DNA of 64,000 nt from Ulvibacter algarum (GTDB lineage Bacteria; Bacteroidota; Bacteroidia; Flavobacteriales; Flavobacteriaceae): NCBI GenBank assembly GCA_947488905.1, contig CANLBJ010000009.1, positions 59,995-123,994 on the forward strand, in the 5' to 3' direction. The notes beneath the pieces were generated by a model that was not told the origin of the DNA, ran no database searches, and was given only the letters and a program-made list of their open reading frames with translations. Each line of letters opens with the position of its first letter. Within the stretch, counting starts at the first letter, position 1. Below, in pieces: positions 16,265 to 26,280 of this stretch. The position numbers were made by a program, and so were the translations under genes.

Positions 16265-17413
16265 TTAATAAGTTGCATAATCTGTAATCTCAAGACCGTA
16301 GCCTATCATACCCACACGTTTAGTTTGTTGCGTGTTAGTTAAAAGCTTGATTTTATGAATACCAAGATCGTGTAAAATTTGAGCTCCAATACCAAAATCT
16401 TTGCTGTCCATTTTAATGCTTGGTGCTTTTGCAATCTCTTCATCTTTTTGCACTTCGCGTAAAGTTTTTAATCTATTTAAAAGATTAAAAGATTGAGATT
16501 CTTGATTAATAAAAACCATAGCTCCTTTACCTTCTTTGTTAAGCGCAGCAAACATATCTTCTAGTTTTTTATCAACGCTGTTGGTAAGCGCTCCTAGAAT
16601 GTCATTATTAACAAGCGTAGAGTTCATACGCACCATTACAGAGTCTTCTGCAGTCCAAGAACCTTTTGTTAGTGCAATATGTACTTGGTCATTAGTTGTT
16701 TGTTGATACGCTCTTAAACGGTATGCACCAAAGTTTGTGTTAATAGTAAAGTCTTCTTTCTTTTCAATAAGAGAGTCGTGTTCCATTCTATAAGCTACAA
16801 GAGCTTCTATACTTACAAGTTTTAAGTCAAACCTTTTAGCTACAGCTACCAGTTGTGGTAGGCGAGCCATAGTACCATCTTCATTTAAAATTTCTACAAG
16901 AATACCAGTAGGTTTTAATCCTGCTAATCTTGCAAAATCTATTGCTGCTTCTGTGTGTCCTGTTCTTCTTAATACTCCACCTTCTTTAGCGCGCAAAGGA
17001 AAAATATGTCCTGGACGTCCTAGATCATTTGGTTTAGTATCTTCATCTACTAATGCTTTGATTGTTTTAGACCTATCGTGAACAGAAATACCTGTAGTAC
17101 AACCATTACCTATAAGATCTACAGAAACCGTAAATTGAGTGTGATGTAAAACGGTATTGTTTTCTACCATCATCGTTAATTCTAACTCATTGCAACGTTC
17201 TTCTGTTAACGGTGCACAGATTAAACCACGACCGTGAGTAGCCATAAAATTTATCATTTCTGGTGTCACCATTTCTGCTGCAGCAATAAAGTCGCCTTCA
17301 TTCTCGCGATTTTCATCATCTACCACAATAATCACCTTGCCTTTTTTAATATCTGCAATAGCTTCTTCTATAGTATTTAGCTCAATTTGGGTACCGTTTA
17401 CCGTTGTCATCAT
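16265..17413 (-). CDS. ribB: 3,4-dihydroxy-2-butanone-4-phosphate synthase with RibA-like tail
   Basis: 382 residues. The N-terminal half (to about 205) is complete DHBP synthase: VDDENRENEGDF acidic motif, THGRGLICAPL, GISVHDR, RPGHIFPLRA and RTGHTEAAIDF. It makes the four-carbon riboflavin precursor from ribulose 5-phosphate. The C-terminal half aligns with GTP cyclohydrolase II but the zinc-binding Cys cluster is gone (NNDILGALTN in its place), so that half should not be catalytic; a separate RibA is expected elsewhere. Preceded by a TATCTTTG box; no FMN riboswitch is visible in the leader. Confidence 0.93.
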   Translation of the reverse strand: MMTTVNGTQIELNTIEEAIADIKKGKVIIVVDDENRENEGDFIAAAEMVTPEMINFMATHGRGLICAPLTEERCNELELTMMVENNTVLHHTQFTVSVDLIGNGCTTGISVHDRSKTIKALVDEDTKPNDLGRPGHIFPLRAKEGGVLRRTGHTEAAIDFARLAGLKPTGILVEILNEDGTMARLPQLVAVAKRFDLKLVSIEALVAYRMEHDSLIEKKEDFTINTNFGAYRLRAYQQTTNDQVHIALTKGSWTAEDSVMVRMNSTLVNNDILGALTNSVDKKLEDMFAALNKEGKGAMVFINQESQSFNLLNRLKTLREVQKDEEIAKAPSIKMDSKDFGIGAQILHDLGIHKIKLLTNTQQTKRVGMIGYGLEITDYATY

Positions 17414-17431
17414 AGTCTAATTTTAAGAGTG

Positions 17432-17439
17432 CAAAGATA
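17432..17439 (-). promoter_or_regulatory. -7 promoter box of ribB
   Basis: TATCTTTG on the minus strand 19 bp before the ribB start. The remainder of the gap to 17651 shows nothing recognisable. Confidence 0.5.
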
Positions 17440-17651
17440 CAAGATATCTTGGGGAAAATGATGGGTATTTTTTGTAGTTCTTATTTTTACTTCAGAAATT
17501 TTATTGGGTGAGAAGTAGAGAGTTGTAAGTAGAGAGTTAAAGCCAGAAATGAAAACCCTTTTATAGTGTTACTTGTAGGCTTTTGGTAGTTCTTAGTCTA
17601 ATAAATAATGAAAGATTTTTTCAGAAAAAAAATGTACAATATTCTAATACA

Positions 17652-19622
17652 CTAGCGAAACTCTTGTAGTTGCTTTTTTAATATACCCTTATAATAAAAA
17701 TGAAAAACCAAGTAGATAAAGGGCCCTAATAAAAGAAACAAAATCCAAGTCCATACACTAGGTTTTTCTCCCATAAGTTTTTCAAATTGATTAATATCTA
17801 ACAATGCTTTTATTGTAAATAGATAAAAAGACAACAATAACAGTAGCCAAGATATCATCACAATAATTGATGAAGTATTTGATAGTGAAACTGCAAGAGT
17901 GAGTATATAAAATACTAGCGATATTTTTGAATTTTTCAAAAAGCTTAAATAGACGCTTTCTGCTTCTTTGTAGCTGTAATTTATGTCTATATTTATAGAG
18001 TCTAATTGGTCTTTATCATAACCATTATCCTTTAATCTTGCGGCAGCTGCTTTTAGCATTTCTTCAGTAAATTCAGAATCTGTTGGATTCTTTACAATAG
18101 CCATCAACTCAGATATGTTTTTAGAAAGCACAATCGTTTTTTCTTGTTGCGTGAGTAGGGCAGCGGTATCACCTATTACAATAGCGGCATCCTTTTCTTT
18201 CTTTCCAATGAGACGTCTTATACGTTGCCCAAACTGATCAAAATCTACAATACCTTGATCTGTTGTTGCTCTGTAAGTAAGCCAGATACTTAATGGTAAC
18301 ATTATCCAGGTGCTTATCCAGGTCCCAATAAATGGGTGAATAGAACCATCTTCTGCACTATTTTTTGCAAAAATACCTATAAAGTGGTAGGTTAAAAATA
18401 AGACAACGGCGACAACCATAGGCAATCCCATTCCACCTTTCCTGATAATAGCACCTAGTGGAGCCCCAATAAAGAATAAGATAACACAAGCAAAACCTAA
18501 CACGATTTTTTCATGTAAAGCGATCTCATACTTGTTGATTTTTTTTATCTTTCTTTTGCTATCTTTTTTCTTCCCTATAGAAGCTTGAATGGTTCCGTTT
18601 ACATTGTTAATTGCCATAGCAATAATGTCTGCACGTTGATGAGGAGGAAATACATCTAAAACAGAGTTTATAGAATCGTTTTGCACTACCCCCTTTGTTT
18701 TAGAATCTTTAAACTTAACACTACCGGTACGGTAATACATGTTTTCTGCAAAGAGCTCTACATCTTTTGAGTATGATACTGATAAAGAGTCTATAGAAGA
18801 AGATAGCTCTCTAATATTATACATGTTCTGGTTACTAATATTATTTTCTTGATCTGTATCTTTATTGTTGAGCGCGGTAAGATCAAAGTTTATAGTATAC
18901 TCCTCAAAATATGTTTTTATATACGGTTCGCGATGCTGTTTTTTATAGTCTTTATCAATTAGCTCTTGATAGTCATAACCATTTTTTAATATAAGACTTA
19001 AGGTGTTACTACCTACTTCACTAGCCAATTCTCCTTTTTCTGCAATGGTAACAATAAGATTATTAGAAGGTTTTTTCATATCCTTTCTATGGATAATAAT
19101 ACCTTTTAAAAACTCTCCATTCTCACCAGATTTTTCGGCAACCTTAATATTTATGTCTTCTCCTATTTGATTAAATTGCCCTTCTGCAATAACAACAGAG
19201 GCTTGAAATTGTTGAATATTTCGGCGTAAATTTTGCCATTGATATTCAGAATAAGGAATGACATTATTACTAAAGAAAAATGCGATGATACCTAGAAAAA
19301 CGATAAATACAGAGAGACTACGCATGGCGCGTTGCAGTGAGATCCCTGTAGACTTCATTGCAGCAAACTCATAGCGTTCTGCAAAACCACCAAAAACCAT
19401 GAGTGATGTAACTAGAATACTTAATGGTAATACGAGCGTAACAATACGTGGTGAGTAGAAAAACAGAAATTTTAAAACAATACTTAGATCTAAATCTTTA
19501 CCGGCAAGTTCAGAGATGTAAAGCCATATCCCTTGCAGGATAAAAATGAACATTAAAATAATGAAGACGCTAAAAAACGTCTTCAAAAAGCTTACTAATA
19601 TGTATTTATCCAGTATTTTCAA
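17652..19622 (-). CDS. LptF/LptG-family permease
   Basis: 656 residues. Three N-terminal helices with the YjgP/YjgQ hallmark (LPLSILVTSLMVFGGFAERYE, then AAMKSTGIS), a large periplasmic beta domain (about 120-340), and three further helices (about 375-450). Two more hydrophobic segments near the C-terminus extend it beyond the E. coli proteins of about 360 residues, an extension seen in Bacteroidetes. Part of the ABC exporter carrying lipopolysaccharide from the inner membrane. It follows lolA by 12 bp, in an envelope operon. Confidence 0.9.
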   Translation of the reverse strand: MKILDKYILVSFLKTFFSVFIILMFIFILQGIWLYISELAGKDLDLSIVLKFLFFYSPRIVTLVLPLSILVTSLMVFGGFAERYEFAAMKSTGISLQRAMRSLSVFIVFLGIIAFFFSNNVIPYSEYQWQNLRRNIQQFQASVVIAEGQFNQIGEDINIKVAEKSGENGEFLKGIIIHRKDMKKPSNNLIVTIAEKGELASEVGSNTLSLILKNGYDYQELIDKDYKKQHREPYIKTYFEEYTINFDLTALNNKDTDQENNISNQNMYNIRELSSSIDSLSVSYSKDVELFAENMYYRTGSVKFKDSKTKGVVQNDSINSVLDVFPPHQRADIIAMAINNVNGTIQASIGKKKDSKRKIKKINKYEIALHEKIVLGFACVILFFIGAPLGAIIRKGGMGLPMVVAVVLFLTYHFIGIFAKNSAEDGSIHPFIGTWISTWIMLPLSIWLTYRATTDQGIVDFDQFGQRIRRLIGKKEKDAAIVIGDTAALLTQQEKTIVLSKNISELMAIVKNPTDSEFTEEMLKAAAARLKDNGYDKDQLDSINIDINYSYKEAESVYLSFLKNSKISLVFYILTLAVSLSNTSSIIVMISWLLLLLSFYLFTIKALLDINQFEKLMGEKPSVWTWILFLLLGPFIYLVFHFYYKGILKKQLQEFR

Positions 19623-19634
19623 AAGAAAACGAGA

Positions 19635-20276
19635 CTAGTCTAATCTGTTGATGTAATAGCCCTCTTTTTTATATTTTGCTTCGTCAAAGGTAAACATCGT
19701 TTTTGACAAAGGTTCATTGGTTTTAAAAGAGTTTACAGTTAAGGTGTATTTAGTTCCTTGTGTATCTGTTTGTATTAATCTGTAAATATGCTTTGTTTGA
19801 GCATCAACGCCTAGTAAGATGTTCTTAATCTCTGCGTTAGGGTCAATAGGAATTAGTTTTACGTATTGTATTTTACGACCTTTTACATCTTGTAAAATAT
19901 CTTTCTTATATGTGTAACCATTTTCATAAAAAGTCAACATTTTTGATGGTGTAATCTCTTTATCATCTTCTGCACTGTAAGTAGAGATAGTAACCTCTTC
20001 ATCTTCTGGTATGATAGTGTAAATATTCTTACCGTCAAAAAGGCGACTGGTACCTAGCATGTTTAAAACATACTTGTCACCAGATAACGTTACATTACCT
20101 TTTGTATCTTGATTAACGCCTTCTTTATCATTAGAGAGATTGTACTTAAACTCAATCTCAACATTATCATAACTTCTCACTTTTTGAGAAACCTCGTTTA
20201 ACAATGATTTCATATCCTGTGCCTGAGCAAAACTCACACATAAAACGCTAACAAAAAGTACTATTAATTTTTTCAT
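19635..20276 (-). CDS. LolA-like outer-membrane lipoprotein carrier
   Basis: 213 residues from ATG 20276 with signal peptide MKKLIVLFVSVLCVSFAQAQ. A longer reading from 20321 would overlap the ftsK stop and bury the signal peptide, so I prefer the shorter start. The mature part has the LolA half-barrel pattern (VRSYDNVEIEFKYNL, GNVTLSGDKYVLNM, SRLFDGKNIYTIIPEDEEVTI). Periplasmic chaperone shuttling lipoproteins to the outer membrane. Between ftsK and the lptF-like gene. Confidence 0.85.
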   Translation of the reverse strand: MKKLIVLFVSVLCVSFAQAQDMKSLLNEVSQKVRSYDNVEIEFKYNLSNDKEGVNQDTKGNVTLSGDKYVLNMLGTSRLFDGKNIYTIIPEDEEVTISTYSAEDDKEITPSKMLTFYENGYTYKKDILQDVKGRKIQYVKLIPIDPNAEIKNILLGVDAQTKHIYRLIQTDTQGTKYTLTVNSFKTNEPLSKTMFTFDEAKYKKEGYYINRLD

Positions 20277-20313
20277 GACTGTTCTTATTCTTATTTCTGA
20301 AATATTAAAAACT

Positions 20314-22698
20314 TTACTCATTTTCTAGATGCACGTTTAATGCCTCTAGCGTTGGGATTAATACTTGTCTTGCTTTACTACCTTCAAACTGTCCTACAAT
20401 ACCACCAGCTTCTAATTGGTCTATAATTCTTCCGGCTCTATTGTAACCTAGTTTTAGTTTTCGTTGCAAGAGAGAGGCGCTTCCTTGTTGTGCTATTACT
20501 AACACTTCTGCGGCTTCTCTATATAATTTATCCCGCTCATTTATATCATTATCAAGAGTTGTGCCACCACCATCTTCACCCACATATTCTGGTAATAAAT
20601 GTGCATCAGGATATGCTTTTTGAGCCCCTATAAAGTCTGTTATTGCTTCTACTTCTGGGGTGTCTACAAAAGCACATTGTACCCTAACAAGCTCATTACC
20701 CGAAGTGTAAAGCATATCTCCACGACCTATTAATTGGTCTGCACCACCACTGTCAAGTATTGTTCTAGAGTCAATCTTACTTGTTACTCTAAATGCAATA
20801 CGCGCAGGGAAGTTTGCTTTAATTATACCAGTTATTACGTTAACAGAAGGTCTCTGTGTTGCTACAATCAAGTGAATACCTATGGCACGCGCTAATTGTG
20901 CTAGCCTGGCAATAGGTGTTTCTACTTCTTTACCAGCAGTCATAATTAAATCTGCAAATTCATCAATAACTAAAACTATGTAAGGCAAAAATTTATGCCC
21001 GTTTTCTGGATTAAGTTTACGTTGCTTAAACTTGGTGTTATATTCTTTAATATTACGCACCATCGCATCTTTAAGCAAGTCATAACGGTTATCCATCTCA
21101 ATACAAAGAGAGTTAAGCGTGTGTACTACCTTAGTAGTATCTGTGATGATTGCTTCTTCTGAGTCTGGTAGTTTAGCTAGATAATGACGCTCTATTTTAT
21201 TAAACAAAGTAAGTTCTACTTTTTTAGGATCTACAAGTACAAATTTTACTTCTGCAGGGTGTTTTTTATAGAGTAATGAAGTTAGTATAGCATTAAGCCC
21301 TACAGATTTACCTTGTCCTGTAGCACCTGCCATTAATAAGTGAGGCATTCTAGCAAGGTCAACAACAAAAGTCTCATTACTAATAGTCTTACCTAATGTA
21401 ATAGGCAACTCCATCTCTGCATTCTGAAACTTAGGTGATGCCACAGCAGAGCGCATTGATACAATTTTTGGATCTTTATTAGGTACTTCTATACCTATGG
21501 TACCACGACCAGGAATAGGAGCAATAATACGAATACCTAATGCAGATAATGATAAGGCAATATCATCTTCAAGATTCTTTATTTTTGAAATACGTACACC
21601 AGCTTCTGGCACTATTTCATAGAGAGTAACCGTAGGTCCAACCGTTGCTTTTATATTTGCTATACCAATTTTGTAGTTGTTTAATGTTTCTACAATTCTG
21701 TTTTTATTTTCCTCAAGTTCTTCTTGATTAATAGTGATTCCTTGTCCCTTTGTATAGTCTTTTAATAAGTCTATAGTTGGGAATTTAAAATTACTCAACT
21801 CAAGTGTTGGGTCAAATTGTCCAAAATCTTCTACTAATTTATTACTCAGTTTTGTCTCAACTGTTTCTTCTACAACAGCTTCAACTTCCATAGCTACATC
21901 ATCATCACTACTTTTTATTACTATTTTTTCTGATACTACTTTTACAGGAGCTGGATCTTGTGCAGGTGTAGGCGTTGTTACTTCCATTGTTGGAGTAGGA
22001 GGACTAACTGTCTTTGCAACAGGATTATTTGTTACTGTTTCTTTAACAGAAGCAGTGGCCTCTTTTACAGATGAGGCAGCGTCATTAAAATCTGAAGCGA
22101 TTTCTGTTTTTGTTCTTTTAAAAGCGGCAATCACACGCTGTGGTGTAAGTTTTATTCTTAAAACTAAGTATACAATGGCAAGAAATAACATAACCAAAAT
22201 AGCACCAATGAGCCCTAAGTAGTCTTGTAGTAAATCGTTAATCTCAAAACCAATAATACCAGAGACTAATGAGTTTGTGTTAGAAAAGAAACCAAAGAAA
22301 ACAGAAAACCAAATCATTAGTAAAATGCCCCAAAACCAAAAGTTTTTTAAAGCGGTCTTTGCATAATCAAAAAAGTAATAAACTCCAGTGAGTGTTACCA
22401 AAGAGCCAAAAATAAAAGCAGAAAGCCCAAAACCTTTATAGATAAATAAATCACCTAGCCAACTACCGGCTTTGCTCAGCCAGTTTTTTGTTACTATCTC
22501 ACGATCACTTAAAGTAGCAAGTTCGCTTTGGTCTGCCTGCCAAGAGAAAAAGTATGATATAAAAGAAAACAAAAGTCCAATTCCCAATAAAAGCAAGAAA
22601 CTCCCTAAAAGCACTTTTTGTTGCTTATTGAGTTTCATCGTCATTGGTTTACGAGGAGTTTTAGTCTTTGTAGTGGTTTTCTTTTTTGCCTTGGCCAT
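20314..22698 (-). CDS. ftsK: DNA translocase FtsK
   Basis: 794 residues: four N-terminal transmembrane helices (about 30-180), an acidic/Pro-rich linker (200-290), the alpha/beta motor with Walker A GATGQGKSVG (about 458-467) and Walker B YIVLVIDEFADL, and a C-terminal winged-helix gamma domain (about 730-794; LLQRKLKLGYNRAGRIIDQLE) that reads orienting sequences. It pumps DNA at the septum and activates XerCD at dif. A TATTTTTG box (complement 22721-22728) lies upstream. First of ftsK-lolA-lptF. Confidence 0.96.
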   Translation of the reverse strand: MAKAKKKTTTKTKTPRKPMTMKLNKQQKVLLGSFLLLLGIGLLFSFISYFFSWQADQSELATLSDREIVTKNWLSKAGSWLGDLFIYKGFGLSAFIFGSLVTLTGVYYFFDYAKTALKNFWFWGILLMIWFSVFFGFFSNTNSLVSGIIGFEINDLLQDYLGLIGAILVMLFLAIVYLVLRIKLTPQRVIAAFKRTKTEIASDFNDAASSVKEATASVKETVTNNPVAKTVSPPTPTMEVTTPTPAQDPAPVKVVSEKIVIKSSDDDVAMEVEAVVEETVETKLSNKLVEDFGQFDPTLELSNFKFPTIDLLKDYTKGQGITINQEELEENKNRIVETLNNYKIGIANIKATVGPTVTLYEIVPEAGVRISKIKNLEDDIALSLSALGIRIIAPIPGRGTIGIEVPNKDPKIVSMRSAVASPKFQNAEMELPITLGKTISNETFVVDLARMPHLLMAGATGQGKSVGLNAILTSLLYKKHPAEVKFVLVDPKKVELTLFNKIERHYLAKLPDSEEAIITDTTKVVHTLNSLCIEMDNRYDLLKDAMVRNIKEYNTKFKQRKLNPENGHKFLPYIVLVIDEFADLIMTAGKEVETPIARLAQLARAIGIHLIVATQRPSVNVITGIIKANFPARIAFRVTSKIDSRTILDSGGADQLIGRGDMLYTSGNELVRVQCAFVDTPEVEAITDFIGAQKAYPDAHLLPEYVGEDGGGTTLDNDINERDKLYREAAEVLVIAQQGSASLLQRKLKLGYNRAGRIIDQLEAGGIVGQFEGSKARQVLIPTLEALNVHLENE

Positions 22699-22804
22699 GT
22701 AGGTTTTTGATTGTCGTTAACAAAAATACATATTTTGTAAACGTTACTATTGGGTTTAGATTTTAAAATTTCAGTAGAGAAATCTTAAGATAATTCTATT
22801 AAGG

Positions 22805-23173
22805 TTAAACCCATCCAAACTTAGGGAAATAAATAATACAAGCAACTACTACCGCAGCAATAGCAGCAAAGAATACTGCACCTGCAGCAACATCCTTTAT
22901 ATAGCCTATTTTATTATGAAAATTAGGGTGTACAAAGTTTGCAATTTCTTCTATAGCAGTGTTGAGTCCTTCTGCGCTCATTACTATAGCAATGGCAAAG
23001 ATTTGAAACATCCATTCTGTCTTTGATATTTCAAAATAAAACCCTGCAATAGTGATTAGTATCGCTATAACAAATTGTACTTGTATACTCGCTTCATTTT
23101 TAATGAGTAGTAAAGCACCTTTTATTGCATAAAAACACCCTTTAAGTCTTTTCCCTAAAAACGTATTATTCAT
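22805..23173 (-). CDS. dgkA: Diacylglycerol kinase (DgkA family)
   Basis: 122 residues with three membrane helices. The signature SAEGLNTAIEEIANFV (catalytic Glu) is complete, with the basic start KRLKGCFYAIKG. Phosphorylates diacylglycerol or undecaprenol at the inner membrane. Two bp after tpx, so translationally adjacent in one transcript. Confidence 0.92.
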   Translation of the reverse strand: MNNTFLGKRLKGCFYAIKGALLLIKNEASIQVQFVIAILITIAGFYFEISKTEWMFQIFAIAIVMSAEGLNTAIEEIANFVHPNFHNKIGYIKDVAAGAVFFAAIAAVVVACIIYFPKFGWV

Positions 23174-23175
23174 TT

Positions 23176-23673
23176 TTATAAAGCATTAATTGCAGCTTCA
23201 TAATCTGGTTCTTCACCTATTTCTGACACTTGCTCAACGTATACTACTGCGTCTTCTTCATTTAGTACAACGATAGCTCTAGAGTGAAGCCCGTCAAAAC
23301 CACTTCCGTTTACAGTAACACCATAATCAACGCCAAAACTCCCACTCTTAAAATCACTAAGCATTATTACGTTTTCTAAACCTTCTGCACCGCAAAAACG
23401 GGCTTGTGCAAATGGTAAATCTCTAGATATGCATAATACTACTGTGTTATCAAGACTGCTCGCTTTTTCATTAAATTTACGGGCAGAGGCAGCGCAAACT
23501 CCAGTATCTACACTAGGAAAAATATTTAAAATTTTCTTTTTCCCTTTAAAGTCTGCAAGTGATTTTTCTGATAAATCTACAGCAGAAAGTGTAAAATCTG
23601 GTGCTATAGTGTGTACTTGTGGTAACTCTCCAATTGTTTCTATTGGGTTTCCGCCTAATGTTATATGTGCCAT
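23176..23673 (-). CDS. tpx: Thiol peroxidase
   Basis: 165 residues, typical for Tpx. Peroxidatic Cys in SVDTGVCAASARKFN and resolving Cys in AQARFCGAEGLENV, with the ITLGGNPIE start of the family. Atypical 2-Cys peroxidase that reduces H2O2 and alkyl peroxides using thioredoxin. It precedes dgkA and ftsK, a common flavobacterial order. The 11-mer ATTTCCGAAGT lies 19 bp before its start (23692-23702). Confidence 0.95.
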   Translation of the reverse strand: MAHITLGGNPIETIGELPQVHTIAPDFTLSAVDLSEKSLADFKGKKKILNIFPSVDTGVCAASARKFNEKASSLDNTVVLCISRDLPFAQARFCGAEGLENVIMLSDFKSGSFGVDYGVTVNGSGFDGLHSRAIVVLNEEDAVVYVEQVSEIGEEPDYEAAINAL

Positions 23674-23773
23674 AAGTATGTTTGTTTTAAAATTTCCGAA
23701 GTTATTGTTATAAGTTTTAAGATTATAAAAATAAGAATAAGGGGTGAATTAATTCTTAAAAATCTTACAAAAG

Positions 23774-23809
23774 AAAAGCACGCCTTCTTAACAAAGATGG
23801 CGTGCTTTT
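23774..23809 (-). terminator. Terminator between peroxiredoxin and tpx
   Basis: AAAAGCACGCC pairs with GGCGTGCTTTT; on the minus strand a T-rich run follows, ending the peroxiredoxin transcript. Confidence 0.85.
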
Positions 23810-23829
23810 ATAAAATTATAAACAGCTTC

Positions 23830-24474
23830 TTAGTTAAGTTGAGCTGTTAAGTATTCTGCTACACCTGTGCGGTCTGCATTCATTGCAGTCTCACCTTCTT
23901 GCCAGTTTGCTGGGCAAACCTCACCGTTAGTCTGTACGTGTGTGTATGCATCAATAAGTCTTAAGAACTCAGATACATTGCGACCTAAAGGCATGTGGTT
24001 TATGCTCTCGTGAAATACAGTACCTTCTTCATCAATAAGGTAAGTTGCTCTGTAAGTTACATTATCACCATCTACTAAAACAGAACCAGATTCTTCATCA
24101 AAACGCTCGTTTGTGATGTCTAAGATACCAAGTTGGTTAGAAAGATTACGATTACTATCTGCAATAAGTGGGTACGTAACACCTTCTATACCACCATTGT
24201 TTTTAGGAGTGTTTAACCAAGCAAAGTGTACTTCTGGAGTATCACAAGAAGCACCAATAACTAGTGTGTTTCTTTTTTCAAATTCTGCCATTGCTTTTTG
24301 AAAAGCGTGTAATTCTGTAGGGCATACAAAAGTGAAATCTTTTGGGTACCAGAACAAGATTACTTTTTTGTTCTCAGTTTGCGCTTTTTCTAAGATGTTT
24401 ATTTTTACGTTCGCTCCTGTTTTATCAATTGCGTCTACACTAAGGTTTGGGAATTTTCTGCCTACAAATGCCAT
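23830..24474 (-). CDS. Typical 2-Cys peroxiredoxin (AhpC/Prx1 type)
   Basis: 214 residues. Peroxidatic Cys in FWYPKDFTFVCPTELHAF and C-terminal resolving Cys in NGEVCPANWQEG, both conserved, with the Arg-bearing strand FDEESGSVLVDGD. Reduces H2O2 and organic peroxides as a decamer. A -7 box TACTTTTG (complement 24547-24554) lies about 73 bp upstream. Next to tpx, giving two peroxidases of different class side by side on separate transcripts. Confidence 0.95.
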   Translation of the reverse strand: MAFVGRKFPNLSVDAIDKTGANVKINILEKAQTENKKVILFWYPKDFTFVCPTELHAFQKAMAEFEKRNTLVIGASCDTPEVHFAWLNTPKNNGGIEGVTYPLIADSNRNLSNQLGILDITNERFDEESGSVLVDGDNVTYRATYLIDEEGTVFHESINHMPLGRNVSEFLRLIDAYTHVQTNGEVCPANWQEGETAMNADRTGVAEYLTAQLN

Positions 24475-24616
24475 ACTAAATACTTTTTGTGATTATTATT
24501 TTTTCTTCTGAAAAGTTAAGAGATTGAACCCTTGTTTTTCAGCGTGCAAAAGTACGGTGTAAAGACTGTATTTAAAAAAAGATTTACTTAATTTTTTCTG
24601 AAATTTTAAGAAGAGA

Positions 24617-26119
24617 TTAATTGTTACTGTTTTCAGGATTACGAAGCATTTTTATTTTTATTTTAAACGCTGCAAATAGAAGGGTAACAAATGGACTTAG
24701 CCAGTTAAATATTGCAAAGAAGAAATAATCAACCACAGGAACACCAAGCACACCGCTATGGTAAGCTCCACAAGTATTCCAGGGTACTAATACAGATGTT
24801 ACTGTACCACTGTCTTCTAGTGTTCTTGAAAGATTTTCTGGAGCTAAACCTTTGTCTTTAAAAGCTTTTGCATACATTTTTCCAGGTACTACAATAGCAA
24901 GGTATTGATCACTTGCGGTTACATTTAATGCTAAACAACTAACAACTGTACTAGCAAATAGTCCAAAAGTGGTGTGAAATAAAGATAATAGTGCTTTACT
25001 TATTCTAGCTAATGCACCTATAGCATCCATAACACCACCAAAAACCATTGCGCATATGATAAGCCATATGGTACCAAGCATACCACTCATACCTCCAGCA
25101 GAAAATAAGTCATTTAATGCTTCATTATCTGTTGCTACAGCTGTGTCTACAGTCAGTGCATTCATAATACCTTTATAACCTGATATGAAATTTAAATCTT
25201 CTGATCCACCAATACTAGCGACAATACCAGGTTGAAAAATAAGCGCAGCTAGTGCTCCTAATAAGGTTCCGGCTAATAATGCAATTAACGGTGGTGTTTT
25301 TCTTACAATCATTACAATTACAAGTACAGGAACTATAAAAAGCCAAGGGCTAATGTTAAAAGAAGCGTCTATAGATGTTAAAATAGAATCTGTGTCTGCA
25401 ATACCAGTAGGTTCTAAACCAAGACCTATAATTATAAATACGATAAGGGTAACTGAGATAGTTGGTATCGTAGTGTATAACATATATTTTATATGTGTAA
25501 ACAAATCTGTTCCTGCCATTGCAGGTGCAAGGTTAGTTGTGTCACTAAGTGGTGATAGTTTATCACCAAAATATGCGCCAGATAGTATAGCACCAGCAGT
25601 CATACCTAAAGAGATACCTAAAGCTTCTGCAATACCAATTAATGCAATACCTACAGTGGCAGAAGTAGTCCAGCTACTACCAGTAGCAACAGAGATTATT
25701 GAGCAAATGATAACACATGAGGCTAGAAAAATTGTAGGATTTAATACTTGCAATCCATAATAAATCATAGTGGGTATAATACCGCTTATAAGCCAAGATC
25801 CAGCTAAAGATCCCACCATTAATAATATAAGTAATGCACCAGCTGTAGATTTTACATTTTCTGCAACCTCTTCAACCATAGTTTTGTAACTAACTTTATT
25901 AAAAACCCCTACAATAGCAGCAATAGCACCTCCTAATAGTAAAATAAACTGATTACTACCACTTAATGCATCATCACCAAAAGCATAAAAAACATTAAAA
26001 AAGAGCATTATAACCAATGCAATAACTGGAATAAGTGCTTCCCATATAGAAAGCTCTTTATTGTCAATTATTTTTTGATCTTCAATTTTAATTTCGCTGA
26101 GATTGTCGTTTTCTTGCAT
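24617..26119 (-). CDS. nhaC: NhaC-family Na+/H+ antiporter
   Basis: 500 residues, about 11-12 hydrophobic segments. The NhaC pattern is clear: VATGSSWTTSATVGIALIGI, GAILSGAYFGDKLSPLSDTTN, and a late LVPWNTCGAYHSGVLGV. Expels Na+ for H+ across the inner membrane, useful in a marine setting. Monocistronic; no obvious terminator is seen downstream. Confidence 0.92.
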   Translation of the reverse strand: MQENDNLSEIKIEDQKIIDNKELSIWEALIPVIALVIMLFFNVFYAFGDDALSGSNQFILLLGGAIAAIVGVFNKVSYKTMVEEVAENVKSTAGALLILLMVGSLAGSWLISGIIPTMIYYGLQVLNPTIFLASCVIICSIISVATGSSWTTSATVGIALIGIAEALGISLGMTAGAILSGAYFGDKLSPLSDTTNLAPAMAGTDLFTHIKYMLYTTIPTISVTLIVFIIIGLGLEPTGIADTDSILTSIDASFNISPWLFIVPVLVIVMIVRKTPPLIALLAGTLLGALAALIFQPGIVASIGGSEDLNFISGYKGIMNALTVDTAVATDNEALNDLFSAGGMSGMLGTIWLIICAMVFGGVMDAIGALARISKALLSLFHTTFGLFASTVVSCLALNVTASDQYLAIVVPGKMYAKAFKDKGLAPENLSRTLEDSGTVTSVLVPWNTCGAYHSGVLGVPVVDYFFFAIFNWLSPFVTLLFAAFKIKIKMLRNPENSNN

Positions 26120-26280
26120 TTAAGTTGGATTTGTTTCAATATGTAATGTTACGATTTTGATTGTTGCTTTGCAAATCATATTTGTTTCTTCAAAATCTTC
26201 ATTTTTTTTAATTGTGTGAATCTCAGTTTGTTAATTTTAAATCTAGAGCGAGTGTTTTTTGTCTGATTTATCGACGTAAA

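Noticed and set aside
17414..17651. FMN riboswitch before ribB
   Set aside because: None of the conserved RFN segments is visible in the leader; only a -7 box is found.
20277..20321. Longer start of the LolA-like gene
   Set aside because: It would overlap the ftsK stop and place 15 residues before a good signal peptide.
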